Assembly: GCA_030077755.1 (NCBI GenBank)
Contig: JAQJZZ010000014.1
Span: 2,294,001-2,358,000, forward strand
Length of the DNA stretch: 64,000 nucleotides
From: Filosporella fistucella
Lineage: Eukaryota; Ascomycota; Leotiomycetes; Helotiales
Reading direction: 5' to 3'
A program made the position numbers and the translations under genes. Shown in pieces: positions 33,526 through 46,080 of this stretch (positions are counted from its first letter, which is position 1; every line of letters begins with the position of its first letter). Below the pieces are notes generated by a model. That model was given only the letters and a program-made list of their open reading frames with translations, made no database searches and was not told where the DNA came from.

Positions 33526-36496
33526 ATGGACTTTGTAAGGCCGCAGACCTGCTGCAGACGTGTTCTTGCTAATGGTGTTCATAGTGGTCACGCTTGATAG
33601 CGGGCACATCCCTTGCCCCGGATGGCAAGAAAGCTGCGGCGGCCGCCAACAATCCAGAAAAGCGTCTGGCACGCTTCAAGAGAGAGTACAGCCAGCTTTT
33701 GGTACTGTGTATTGTTCTCCTGTTGGAAGTATCTGAAGCTAACATAACTGCTTAGCAAATATGGCGTGCAGCATCGAATCTTTCGAATGACTACGAAGCA
33801 GCCGAAAGCATCCGGGACAGTTTGCAAGATCTGACGGCAATACTCAGTGACGAGTCAAGGCGTCCTCTTCCTCACCCATGCATTACCTTTGCGTCCTCGA
33901 AGCAGGTGTACGTACCAATAGGCAAAATTGCTACAACGTCATACAACGAAGGGATTATCAGGGAAGGTGTAGCATTCTTTGCAACCTTGATTGACAGTGA
34001 GGAGGAAAACTTTGTAGAGAATGAGACATTCTCTCAGAGTCTCATGAACCTACTTGTCCGCATTACAGGAGCAAACAGTATACGTCTCACGTCAGAAACC
34101 GAGGTGGAAGTGGTGGAATTATCGTTCAATATTACGACGAAGATCCGACTCGATCCGGAAATTCTACCTGCGTGGTTCACAGCTCAAGAACGAGATGATC
34201 AAAATGGAGGCCAGGACGCACACGAAAAGTTCACGGGCAAGACGCACAAGGAGGATTTCCCGCTGTTCTACCTGTTGATCGACTACATACATCATGAAGG
34301 CCGGATCGGCGATTTTGCAAGGACGGGGCTTCTATACATCATTGAGGCTGCGTCAAGTTCGGTGGCATTAGAGCAGTGGATAGTGGAAAGCGATCTTGCG
34401 ACTCTGATGGCAACTGGACTCGGTGCTTTGTACAGTCAATTGAGCCGAAAGCTGGTTATTGATCACCCTCTCGATGACTTGCCACCAATTTTGGCACTCT
34501 CAGATTACCAGCAGCCTCACACGACGTCAGAAATTGTGTCATCATCATCTTTTGATTTTCAGGGGCACATGGATACATTTCTGTCACACCTGGTGTTTTG
34601 GCAGGATGTTCTGAATCATTGTAAATCAGGAGAGGTCAAACAAACACTTCTGGAACATTTTCAGGTCATCTTTCTCCAGCAGTTATTGTAAGTTACCACG
34701 CCCACGTTCTCAGTCGTCTCTTAACAAACTCTAGATATCCGTCGTTGCTGGAGTCATCTGATGTGGATGGAGGTTCGTCTGTTGCAGTCCTTACCTATTT
34801 GCGCCGGATTTTGGAAGCGCTGGATCATCCAGATATGATACATCTTATCTTGCATTACTTGCTGGCTCTGCCAGACACCACGCCTGCTCCCTCTGGATCT
34901 CGAGCATCTGTCAGTGCTGCGAGAAAAAGGAAGTCCATGGATCTTGCTACAATGATGATGACTACACAAGTTGATGTTGCATCGACCCCTGCATTATTCA
35001 ATCTGGTTGATCTTATACAAGGAAGCTTGAGATCAGAAAGTGAGCAGACAATTTCCGTCACCTTACAGCTTGTTTCTGTCATTCTACGGCGGCATCATCG
35101 ATATGCTGTAACAACACTATTGTGGACTAGCCAGTTGTTATCGGATGCACCAACACGACCAGTGGGCGCGCATGATATGGAGATGGATTTTCTACTCTCC
35201 CTGGCTGGAAGTATAGGCGGCGATGACAATTTCGATGAGATATATGAGAATCATTTGAAGGATTGCATGAGCGTCTTAGAGAGCCATTCATGTTCCATCA
35301 CTCTGATTGCTCCGAAGTCAGCAGGTGGAAGTACGAAATTTCCAGGGTCTCAAGCTTCAATAGCAGGTGCTCCAAGAGATATTCGACCTCACACCTTAAA
35401 ACCTGACGACCCTATGCTCAAGACGTTCATCGATATCATGGCCACCTTTTTCATCAACTCGGTCGAAACCAATCTCTCCCTCACTGGGGCGATAGTTGAC
35501 CTTGCCACGTGTGGTTTCATGAGAGTTGATGGCTGGCTTCTTCCAGAACCGTCAAAATACGTCTATGATGACGACGATGAAGATCTAGAGAGCAGTATAC
35601 CTGAGTACGGCGATGACCTCGAAATACAAGAACGTGCTCAAGTTCGGGCATTAAAGAAGGCCCGGAGGACGCCAAAGTGGAATGGATCTCAAGTTCCGGG
35701 TCTGTTGCAACAATTGAAAATTCTAGTCGAACAAGTAAACACCTATCGAGCTGATGTGCCTCGTTTCGACGAACTGCTTCAACAACGAAGGGAATCTTTT
35801 CAGGCAGCATCGTCTGCAATGTCAACTCCAGTTCCCGTACGACAACCAGTACGAAGCAGTTTAGACTCTCCATCGCGGTCCGCATCACCACCAAGACCAT
35901 CAGCACTAGATTCGCTCGCTCAGCGAATATTTCCTGAGCTCGGCACACCTTCCCGATCAAACTCGCCCCGGGGTCGCAGGAGCCAGGAGCGAAGTAGTAG
36001 TGGTCTCAGTGGTGGCTATGGCTTTGCTACGCCCACAACATCACGCAATTCCGCTCCCCCACCTCAGTTTCCAATGGGTCTGGAAACTCCATCCCGAGGA
36101 AGCTCGCGCGCATTCTCACCTAGCCCACTTCGAGGAGCGGCCCATGGACATCCCGGGGTTCCAGCAAGTCAAGCTGCAGCGTTTGCTGCAGTCGATCAAA
36201 GTATTCTCGCACGGAAGGTTGGATTACCTCTTGCAAAAGGAGAAGTTAGCTCCATTCCCTTTCCGAATCTGAAAATTGAATCAGGAGGAGACGAAAGCAA
36301 AGAGGGAAGTGTTCTCGGTACCGATACGAGTAGTATATCCGGCGATGGCGACAAGCATGATAACAGCGAAGCAGAAAAACTCGTTAGCGTCAATCACGTT
36401 CTCACAAATGTCATTGTGCTTCAAGAATTCTTGCTGGAGTTGGCAGCCTTGGTGCAGGTTCGAGCAGGGTTGTTTGGGGAGGTTAGATATGTCTAG
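33526..36496 (+). CDS. FHIP family protein (FTS-Hook interacting protein, RAI16-like)
   Basis: Four exons: 33526-33534, 33585-33701, 33756-34687, 34735-36496; 939 aa. The first exon is only nine bases (ATG GAC TTT) and joins to give MDFWSRLIAGTS, the family's usual start. Then come RLARFKREYSQLLQIWRAA and the long alpha-helical FHIP core with EGVAFFATLIDSEEENF, LFYLLIDYIHHEGRIGDFAR and LVFWQDVLNH. A low-complexity Ser/Pro/Arg linker spans about residues 640-860, and the end LAALVQVRAGLFGEVRYV is highly conserved in the family. FHIP proteins link early endosomes to dynein through Hook and FTS (FhipA in Aspergillus). All introns are 47-54 nt. Automated models may miss the nine-base first exon. 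Confidence 0.9.
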
Positions 36497-37346
36497 TTTA
36501 GATAGCCTTGGTTTGTGTTTGGGGGGCAGGTTTGGCTTTGAAGATACCTTTTTGCGATGGATACTGGCTCTACATTTTGTAATTGAATTGTGTTTTATTC
36601 CTTCTTCTCGTCTATACTTATTCTGTTCTTGTGATTGTAATCGCGTGGGGAAGTCCCTCGTTTATTGAGCAATGCTCGGGATTGATGTGAACTTTGTTCT
36701 GGCTGGAAAGATGCTGCGTGTCAGGTGTCTCTGCTCTTGTCGAATTTATCATCCTTGGAAATGTTGCAATGCATGCTCGTCTATGAATCGAACATTTTAA
36801 TTTGTTTCACCATTATCCCTTGAACTCTCATTCGTTTTTTGACTTCCTCTGGCTGTAGTTCCCTTCGAGAATACTTGCACTCGACAAAATGGACAGCCTG
36901 GAGGTTTTGCCATTTGTGGATATCAGCATGTATGATCAACCGCACTCGCGAAGCTTGCTACTTATCTGCTCTCGTGTGAACAGTCAGATTAGGCTGGAGC
37001 ATGGAGGGATTCGTGGCTTAGATCACATGTGAATTGTGGTACTGGTGGACATATTGCTGAGCTTCAACCTCTATGTCATTCTACATTCATGTGCTTATTG
37101 CATGTCTATACATATAATCCGAAATGGGCCTTTCCCTTTCCCTCTTTTACATAATCCGACCCCATAACTCAAGCGAGCATAACCGAGGGTATTGTACAAT
37201 TCTAATCAAAGCAAGCAAATCTCAGCCTCCACCACATGGAGGACCAATTTAGAGCCTTCATTTCCTTATATCCTTAATTCTCCTTATTCTTGTGAAATCG
37301 ACACATGTTTGACCTGGCAACCTTAAAAATAAGTCTAGTCGGCTAG
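36497..37346. other. Intergenic, convergent 3' regions
   Basis: Between the stop codons of the FHIP gene and the rhodopsin-domain gene, which converge. AT-leaning with T-rich patches; no gene is seen. Confidence 0.5.
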
Positions 37347-38898
37347 TCAGGCGGGAGGCAACTGTCCTGCCCTCGGACCATTCACTCTGGTTGAGTTTCC
37401 CATCGCAGGCGCATATACGTCGTTGACGATAAGATCAGTTTCTGATCCATTATCATCCGCCGAAGAATATGCTTTCATCTCAATCGATTGCTCCACCTTG
37501 ATCTTCATCGTCGAGCTTCCTGGACTGATTCCTTGTTCCTCGTCGTGTCGGCTTCGTAGTACTTGGCTCTGCTTTCGGTTCGTGGAATTGTTCATCGCAT
37601 AATCGTGCGACGCGCCGTGGCTGTTGCCCATGATTACTTTGGAGACGAAAGCTTTCAGGGCGGGAACGGAGCCGCAGATGATGGCGACATTGATTTCGAG
37701 GCCGGACCATAATGCGATATCAACACCAGTGACTAGAGAGGCGTGTCAGAAAGTACTGTCTTGCCTGAAAATGCTAGAGACTTACTAGGTTGAAGCTCAA
37801 CAGGTCCACTCAAGTTATCGTAAAGGGACTTCAATCGCACAATGGAAACAACAGTAACAATAGCACCGCAAGCAAAGACTGAGATCAGGACAATGCGCTG
37901 TCTCTTTGGTAATTGCAGTTTCATCAAGAATGGTATCGGTATCATCATCAGCGTCAAGTCGTTAACGATGTTGAATCCAGAAATGCTGTAGTTCATAGCA
38001 GGTCGATTGATGCAGTGTCCGTCAATGGAATCGTCCCATGCTTTTGGGATGGGGCGGCAGTAGAAGAGAGATCCAGATATCGACATGATTCCACAGACGG
38101 TGACCCAACCAATCAGGAACTTCATGATCTTCTTTCCGCCCTCGGTGGTGAAGAGACGGTAGGATTGCGTGGTTATAGAAAGTTTGTAAAGTGTTTGTGT
38201 AACATTGTAAAGCGGTACTGTTGAAAATAGTGCCTTGAATATTTCGTCAATTATGGGATCCCTATTACTCCTCATTGGGAGAAATTGTCTTCCTGCTACT
38301 TACTGCTAGAAAGGGTTTTAAAGTTGCAAGATTGACTGGCTGTCCTAAACCATACTTGACTTCTATCCAGGTGTTAGTTGCAATATGTAACACTGGGAAC
38401 ATACGCAGAGTGCGCATGGTAAAGGTGGATTTGCTTACGGTACATGACTGTTACGAAAAATGCGATTGAAGAGGCCTAGAAGGGGCAATTAGTTGGTGTT
38501 AAAATTCTCACATCTCCTTTATAGCAACTATGAATTCGCATCTTCTGTGTTGTCATCTTTGAAACTTGCATCTCAGATGCAAGTCCCGCGAGGTCAAAAT
38601 CAACTGAATATGCCACTGGCCATTATAGACTCTTGTTCTTTGTACTCCGATTAATCACTCAGACTTGGGTCTGATCATCTTTGTTTGTTGATGGCTGTGG
38701 GGCTGCTTATATGTGGGAAGAACTCACCATTGCACCTGTCATAAGCCAGTCGTCCATGCCTACTCTTTTCACAATCGTCGCTCTGGTATACAGTCGCATT
38801 ATGATGAAGATCAGAGCCAGAATAGTCCAGAGGAATCCATTGACAATCAAAGCGTAATTCCTGGGGACTATCTCAAGTCCTGCAATGAACCACGCCAT
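37347..38898 (-). CDS. Fungal rhodopsin-domain integral membrane protein (Pth11-like, seven helices)
   Basis: Five exons: 38898-38728, 38475-38439, 38362-38304, 38233-37786, 37732-37347; 366 aa, exact multiple of three. The start MAWFIAGLEIVPRNY is followed by helix 1 (LWTILALIFIIMRLYTR) and VGMDDWLM, a signature of this family. Later parts include FLIGWVTVCGIMSISGSLF, YCRPIPKAWDDSIDGHC, NIVNDLTLMMIPIPFLMKLQLP and ALWSGLEINVAIICGSVPALK. A hydrophilic cytoplasmic tail of about 110 aa ends with IEMKAYSS and GNSTRVNGPRA. Members are plasma-membrane receptor-like proteins; the ligand is unknown. Intron 3 ends with AAG. Intron 1 is unusually long (252 nt). Confidence 0.85.
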
Positions 38899-39637
38899 CT
38901 TGACTGCTTTTAATCCTTCCTTTTGAATGTTTCGTTTTGAAGTCCGAAGGATCGGTCGAAGGAGATGATGGCGAAAGGAGAGACAGCCGATCAATCCCAA
39001 TCTCAGAATACCGTCAAAAAGTACTTTAGAGTTTTAGAGTTCGAAAAAGTAAACTAGGCGGTCAGCTTGCTTATGTGTTGGGAATCGTTGGTTCCATGGC
39101 CAGGTTCTTGGGTCGTCGATACTGATGGGCGCCAAAGAAAATAAACTCCCCGCACGCCACAGCTTCAAACGCCCAAATGGCCAACGCCACCAGGTACAGC
39201 TCGAAGTACCGAAATATTGTGCCAAGTTTATCTTTAAGGGGCTGCGCCCCTGGGTTTGAGTTGAGAAGGCGTTTTAAAATCAGACTGACGGATCACTGGG
39301 GAGTGACTTCCGATGACACTCTGAATCCCTGTCACTAAAAGTACGAGGGAAGACGAAAAACTTCATGCGATTGCGGCGTGTATCACTACGGCACGAAAAC
39401 TCAAGACCAGCTGTGCCGCATTTTGTGCCATAGAGTAAGAATTTTCGTACGGCAATTCTGGATGAAAGGCTTCTAAAAGACTAAGTGCTCAGTTCAACTT
39501 TCTCTGTCAGTTATAACGTACGAGGTTATGAGATCTAGGTTGTTCCCAGTATTACGAGATACTCTATTATCCAGCTGCATCTGGATGCATTTGTCCTCAT
39601 CCAAGACAGACATACTGCATAGAAGAGGGGCATTAAT
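38899..39637. other. Intergenic, promoter side of the rhodopsin-domain gene
   Basis: No gene features. The minus frame at 39034-39225 lacks an ATG and a domain. Confidence 0.45.
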
Positions 39638-40079
39638 TTACATTTTCTGGGATGGGGCCTCACCCACGCCTGCTGGTGCATTCAGGGAATAGGTGACAGC
39701 AAATTTCAGACAATCGTTCGAGAAGAAGCCATCCTGATAGCCTTCTGTTTTTGACATGATTCCGAACATGCTAGCCTTACTAGCCTCCTTCACGACAGTG
39801 CAGCAGAGGACCATCTCAGAGCCAATCATTTCATGAAGCTTGCATATCATAATCACTTGGCAAGCACAATATGCCTCTTTGAGCAAGGCTATCCGTTTCC
39901 AGAACGCTTGATTGCTAGGATTTGCTTCGAAATGGAATGAACAGAGTGAACTTTGATACACGGACACGCCTCTTCCGCTCCAGCCACTGGTAACCTGCGA
40001 AGATCTTGAATGAAGTTTCTGAGCTATAATCTCAGCTTACAATATTGAATACAAGTCTGCAACTTGTCTCATGTAACAT
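39638..40079 (-). CDS. Hypothetical Cys-rich protein, 131 aa
   Basis: Two exons (40079-40041 and 39994-39638), joined in phase 0 across a 46-nt intron (GTAAGC...TTCGCAG). The second exon reads like protein throughout (for example SNQAFWKRIALLKEAYCAC, KLHEMIGSEMVLCC, FGIMSKTEGYQDGFF). It carries several Cys, some in CxC or CC arrangement. No signal peptide or membrane helix is seen at the N-terminus, MLHETSCRLVFNI. I recognise no family. The intron signals and matching phase are the main support. A longer gene with more 5' exons cannot be excluded. Confidence 0.4.
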
Positions 40080-41442
40080 AAAAGACCATTTAAGAATGTA
40101 ATTTCACGGAGTTATCTCCAGCCTCCCAATCCAGCAACCAGGTTCCCGAATCCAGAAATCACCAACAGAAACAAACCCGAAAACCAACACAATCTTTGTG
40201 TTACTTGGGCGTCTCAACTCCCGAGAGATTCTTTAGATACGCATTCTATTATCTTGACGGAAGCCACCATCCATCATGTTTCAAACCCCCAGCTTCATGC
40301 CGCATACTCAACCACTCACAGCTCAGAATAAACGAAGGTGGATCCCAGCCCTAGAACGCCTCTCCAGACACATCCCTCCAAATCTCTAAAAAGCCCCATA
40401 AATATACAACAACTCCAATCCTATTCTCTCCACCGCCAAAGCACCGGCTCCAAGTACCCGCTTCCCCTCCATAAGCAGTCTTACAATCGTATGCCCGTTC
40501 CCTGTCAAGACAAACATAATGGTGAAGAAAAAAAGAAAAGACGTCCCGCGTCCGGATCCCAGGGTCTTGTGTTCCGTTCGCTTGAAGCCTTTGATGCCTG
40601 CTAGCGGCAGTGGGGACGAAATGTCAAGGGTGCAGGTGCCAATATTTGACTTGTTCTCTCAGCGGAGCGTGGGGTGACACAGTAACGGGTGCGGCCCGAT
40701 GGGCGGGGAAGTTAAAAGAGGAGACCCGCTCGCTCGTGGCTGGCTTTCAAGTTTGTGATTTACAGTTCACTTGAGCTGCGATGAGAGTTTGTTTCTCCAC
40801 ATGGTGGTGACACATGGTGCACGATTCCCAGCTGTAAATATTGGATAGAAGGCATGGAGAAGAGATAGGCGAGTGAGAGTATAATTGGACGACCGTCTTC
40901 TCAAGCATTGCTGGATGGAGACATACTCCGGAAAGGGAGTCGGAATATGAAATGCGGCAGAGGAGTCTTGGCCCTTGGCTACCTGGAATCGTGAGGGTGC
41001 CATTCGTGGCTTTTATTCACGAGGAAACAGTGGGGCATAGGATTGTCAACCTTGAGCTTCTGGACAAGACGAGCAGGATTCAGGAACGACGATGCACGAA
41101 GAATTTCATCTATCTTGACTACAGGTGTTCCTTGTAGTGGGACGGTATATACCGGTAGAAGATAAGAGCCGTTCGAGAGAAGAGAGAAGGTGGCGTGTTG
41201 TCATGTAGGTAATATGCATGAAAAAGGCGTAGCACGACATCAGGCAGGGAAGTGAAAAAATTGAGATGAATATCACTGATTGAACTAGGCAAAACATCAG
41301 GCTAAACACAAGTTTCTTTCCTTGTCCTTGCTATACATAATTTTGTCTATATAACACAAGATGGAAATGAAACGGGCAAGTGTTTTGGAACCTCTAATCT
41401 AAGTGTGCAGTCTGTCAAACGAATGACATCCCGGGTGGCTAT
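40080..41442. other. Intergenic, no gene supported
   Basis: Contains A/T-poor patches near 40550-40720 and small frames at 40338-40604 (+) and 40767-41003 (-, real ATG, 78 codons). Neither shows a family, signal peptide or splice context. Confidence 0.4.
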
Positions 41443-43389
41443 TTACGATGAAGCATACAGATCCTCCTCCTTCTCACAAGGTGCATCAATGTGGTTGTTG
41501 AACTCCTTACTGGGATCGAAGAGGAATACAGCGGCTGGAACAGACAATTAGCAAACGAATAGAAGTGGAAAAACTGTAGACATACCAATGGCAGCAAGAA
41601 CAGCAAATGGGATAGCTGTAATCCAGACGTTGCGGAAACCATGTGCGTAGGTATCCAAAAGAGCATTTACACCAGCTCCGATAATTGCAGGTGAGATGCC
41701 AGGAACTTCAATCAATGCAGTCTGGTTCTGGCCAATGAGGTTGGCGACGAATGCTGGCAGAGATTCTGTAGGGAGCCCGGCTTGAACTGCAGCCTTTCCA
41801 ACATTTTCACCCATGTGCGTAGTTGCGGAGATGAACACTGCGTTATCTGGAAACAAGTATCGTTAGTATGCACATCCCGGGGTTTATTATCAGCAAGGGT
41901 GATCTTACAGATTGCGATACCAATTGTTCCGCCAAGCGATCGAACACTGATGAGAAGACCGCTAGCAATGGAAATCAGCTCGGATGGAATTGACAATTGG
42001 GCAGCTGTAACCAGTGCAACGAGGGTCATTCCGAGTGCCGATCCCATCAAGACTGGGTAGACCCAAACAGCTGTTGAAGAGCTCTTTGTTGTGCTTGCCA
42101 TGCAGCTGAAGAAGATAATGAAAATGCAGAAGGCGACGAAAGTAACCCATCGTACTTTCTTAGTAATAGCACAGTACAGGCCGGTCAATAGAGAGGCTAC
42201 CAAGGTGCCCATGAAAGCAATGCCGAATCTGACACCGACAATAAGAGCGTCGGTCTCGTAGAGAACAGCGACTTGGAACGCAAAGTAGATATTGGCTGCA
42301 AAGAAAGCAATTCCTTCGCAGAAAACACAGATGATGGCAACAGTGAAGTTACGGTTCCCTGAGAAAAGTCCGTGATGGAACATGCCATCCTTCTTGAACT
42401 TGGTCTCGTAGACAATCATTCCCAAGGCAAGTGCAAGACCAACGGCGAAAGGAGCAGACACATGAGGATCTGACCATGGGTATGGGCTCTGGGACCAAGT
42501 CAAACCGACGCAGAAGAGGACCAAACTGGAAGCCAAAAGGAAGTATCCAACCCAATCAAGTTTTTGGATTTTCTCCATGAACGAGAATGCGGTTTGTTGT
42601 GGCAGTGGGAGTGGGCGGTACGCAAACAAGCAAATGATTGCGGAAAGCGCGAAGAGAGCCATGGCGATATAGAAGTGATTTCTAAAGCCATTTGGATCTC
42701 CGTGTCGGGTGAGAGCTCCTCCAACCACCAAACCACTGAAGAGGGCGAGCGCATTCGAAATCATGACGGCAGCCTGTGCCCATGCACGCCATCTTCGAGG
42801 AAGGACTTCTGATGCGACTGTATGAAGCATTGGTTGCGCACCAAATGCAACTCCAATCAGGGTAAAGCCGGCGATGATCATGTTGAAATTACTGGCTCGA
42901 GCAACTACTACTGAGCCAACGGCTCCAAACATGGTGAGGATTATCAGGAACCATTTTCGTCCCCAGTAATCAGCCGCTTGCGAGGCGATAGGACCGAGAA
43001 CAACAGTGAGGATGGTGATCGGAGCAGTGAGCCATACGGTCTCTCCTGGGTGGCCGAAATGTCCAGCGATTGTTTGTCCTTGCTATTATGGGTGAGCAAG
43101 TGATACTTAAAGTATTATCGTGGCAAAAGAAATTCCGAAAGGCTCGAGAGTCATGACTTACAGCTCCAGCCCCAACAAGGGTAAAGTCCTGAGCAAAGTA
43201 GATCAAGCACACAGCAAAAACCGCAAGCCAAGTTCGAATATGAACCTTTGGTCGAGGTTCATCATCACCTTCAACACTGCTTTCGGTGTGTTTACTTGTG
43301 ATTTCTTCGACTGGGCTCTCCTTTCCAGATACCTTCTCCGAGGCATCCTCGGTTGACATATTTGGCTCTTGTGCTTTGAGGTCTGACAT
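41443..43389 (-). CDS. MFS efflux transporter, TRI12 / siderophore-type 14-helix family
   Basis: Four exons: 43389-43162, 43082-41909, 41846-41586, 41534-41443; 584 aa, exact multiple of three. The charged cytosolic N-terminus of about 55 aa is followed by HIRTWLAVFAVCLIYFAQD (helix 1). Motif-A-like QAADYWGRKWFL lies between helices 2 and 3. EVLPRRWRAWAQ and further helices extend to LASLLTGLYCAITKKVRW and SLGGTIGIAIYNAVF. The last helix runs into VFLFDPSKEFNNHID, and the C-terminus is acidic (EKEEDLY). This family exports secondary metabolites or metal chelates at the plasma membrane. Its start codon faces a divergent FAD monooxygenase 900 bases away, suggesting co-regulation, which is inference. 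Introns are 79, 62 and 51 nt. Confidence 0.9.
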
Positions 43390-44286
43390 AACGAAGGGAG
43401 CGTGGGTGAATCGTGGGAGAGTCAAAGAGTCCACGTGGAGGGGAAGAGTAGAAGAATTAAAGAAGGGGATTCGAATGAGCAAAGCGTGATGCAAATGGAA
43501 AGGATGTTCTCTTTTTCTATGTTCCACAGCACAAGCGGATATATCAACCCCAGTGAACTTGGTACCGAAGAAGAGAGCGAAAGAGATAAACTGAAATGCA
43601 GGTCTGATAGGAAGGATTCCAACATTGTCAAAGCGTACCCGCATGCGTACATATATGTGTGCCGGGAATGCATCCCCTGCTCGTTAGCTAGCGGTTTAAA
43701 TATGAGGTAAGCGACAGCGACCCCGGAGATATACGCGGACGTTTTAGGATATTGGGGTAATCCGTAAATTTTGATGACAGACTACGAAACTAGGACGCAT
43801 TCGCCAAATTCTGTCGTCTTACATCCCAGGGATAGTCGGATCGATCCGTACGACGGCCAATCAATTTTCCTCGGCGGGAATAATGGTACGACGGGAGCCC
43901 AGAAGGGTTCTTTCCTTGGCAAAGAGGCACAAAATGAAAGTAGATATACCAGGAAACGATAATTCAGGACCTTTGGCACAGCAAGCCTATGTAATCAAAT
44001 TTCAAGTATTTCCAAACATCTCATGTGTGTCAGGGCCTGCAAACTATTAGTTAATGCTTGTGAAGATCAAATGTTGGAAACTAGCTTCATGTACTCGTAC
44101 CATTTTGTATCTTCTCCGTTTTCACTGCATGAACTGGGCCTGAAAGTACGACGCTGAACCTTGAGATGCATTTCGGTATCATCTCATCATTTGTCGAACC
44201 ATCCCTGGCATATAAGAAAGTGCTTTCCACAGCATTCATTGACAATTTGCCCCCACGTGGTTTTTCAATACACTGAATCCAGAGAC
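43390..44286. promoter_or_regulatory. Divergent intergenic region between MFS pump and FAD monooxygenase
   Basis: Serves two divergent starts. Small frames here (43402-43710, 43771-43962) have no support. Possible binding sites cannot be named from sequence alone. Confidence 0.4.
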
Positions 44287-46080
44287 ATGGACGTGGTTAT
44301 CGTTGGTGCCGGTATCACCGGTCTAGCAGCTGCCATTTCACTCCGAAGAAGTGGCCACAAAGTCACCATCTACGAGAGATCGTCTCTCAACAATGAAGTC
44401 GGTGCTGCCATCAATGTGCCACCCAATGTAGGCCGATTTTTGCTGCAGTGGGGTCTTGACCCAATCAAATATAAGTTCGTGCATTCGAAGGGGATGCAGT
44501 TTATGTCGCCGACTACGGGAGAAGAATTATCGTTCCATGACCACTCACACAATGCCGACATATTTGGCGCGCCTCTGTACTACGCGCATCGTGTCGACTT
44601 ACACGAAAGCTTGAAAGACCTCGCCACTCAACCACACGGAGCTGGAACTCCAGTCAAGATACATCTGAGCTCGGGAGTTAGCAGCTACGTGAGTGTTCAG
44701 TTCCAGTGATGCTCGCATTAGTCCCTTGTACTTTTGAAAATCAATGACTAAGTGATTAGAACTCAGAAACTCCATCAATCACTCTTACAGATGGTAACGT
44801 AATTACGGCAGATCTCGTAATTGCTGCAGATGGGGTTCATTCTATAGCAGTCGAGGCTGTATTGGGCAAAACAACTTCCCCGCAGCCAGCAAAGCACAAC
44901 AACTGCTGTTACCGATTTCTTATTCCACGAGCTGATCTGGAAGGCGACCCTGAAACTGTGTTCTTCAACAAAGGGAAACTTGGATGCAAAATATACGCCG
45001 ATGCGGAGAAGAACAGGAGGATTGTGAGTTACACGTGTCGCGAGTATGTTGAGTCTTTCCGCCTTGGATTAGTAACTCTGGATACAATCACTGACAGAAT
45101 CCAGTGACGAGATTCACAACTTTGTGGGCATCTGCTTCAAAGAGAACTTGATGTCTAAGAGAGAAGGTCAGCAATATTCGCCGATTGCAGAAATGGCATG
45201 AAGCCTAGGATTAACACAACTAACATCAATGATATTTCAGACTGGCATGCTGCTGTGGACAAGAATGAAGTACTCGAAACCTTCGCTGGCTTTGACCCAA
45301 AGCTTCTCGGTGTCATAAAGTAAGTGCTACAAGGCGAAGAAGACCTATTGCCCAAAACGCCAAATACTTAACTGCATTTCAACCTGAAGCTGATGGGATG
45401 TCCAAACAGTAAAGCAACAGATGTCAAGAGGTGGCCGCTCTTATACCGTCCTCCTATTACAACTTGGCACAAAGGCAGACTAGCTCTTGCAGGTGACGCA
45501 GCTCATCCTATGCTTCCTCGTAAGTTTCGTCTCATCGTCCGCTGACCAAACACATGCTAAATATAATGTAGACCACGCGCAAGGAGGCGCTCAGGGGATT
45601 GAGGATGGCTTGTCCATTGGTCTTGCACTTTACGGTGTGACAGATGCTTCGCAGATCGAAGAGCGCCTGGTGCTCTATGAAAAGATTAGACGAAATCGTG
45701 CCGCCTCTATCCAGGTCATGAGTAGCTTTGGCTACGACGAGCAAGTACCGGACGAGGTAGTTGAATTTATGGAGGGAGAGCCCATCCCCAGTAGGATCTC
45801 CCATCCGACTTCTTACATTTCAGACAGAACTAATCGTAAATTTCTTATAGGTAATGTGCCAGAAAAGGTGAAGCTTGAGTATGGTGCCGACGCGGTGGAA
45901 CGAGTGATGAAAATCATGACAGAATTCGACCCATCTTTCACGATACCTGAAGGCTTCTTCCCAGTCAAGGCAACAAATCCCCAAGCAAAACTGAACGGGA
46001 ATGTGGTGAAAACCGTGAATACAGCCAATTTTTCCAAAATCGGCGGGGCAAATGGAACGAACGGCGTTGAGGTTCACTAG
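44287..46080 (+). CDS. FAD-dependent monooxygenase, salicylate-hydroxylase-like
   Basis: Seven exons: 44287-44688, 44760-45043, 45105-45166, 45241-45319, 45410-45519, 45572-45790 and 45851-46080; 461 aa, exact multiple of three. The start [19 protein letters not shown] holds the FAD-binding GxGxxG (7-12). A GADGxxS-like AADGVHS follows near 182, and the second FAD motif [19 protein letters not shown] is near 304. The reaction is expected to be NAD(P)H- and O2-dependent ring hydroxylation of an aromatic acid. The last intron (60 nt, donor GTAGGA, branch ACTAATC, acceptor TTATAG) is a multiple of three without stop. If retained, a 481-aa form is made. Removing it restores PIPSNVPE, which fits the family's PIPSNPRE. 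Confidence 0.87.

Noticed and set aside
40767..41003. 78-codon minus frame with a real ATG
   Set aside because: No domain, signal peptide or homologue-like pattern; lies in a promoter-like region.
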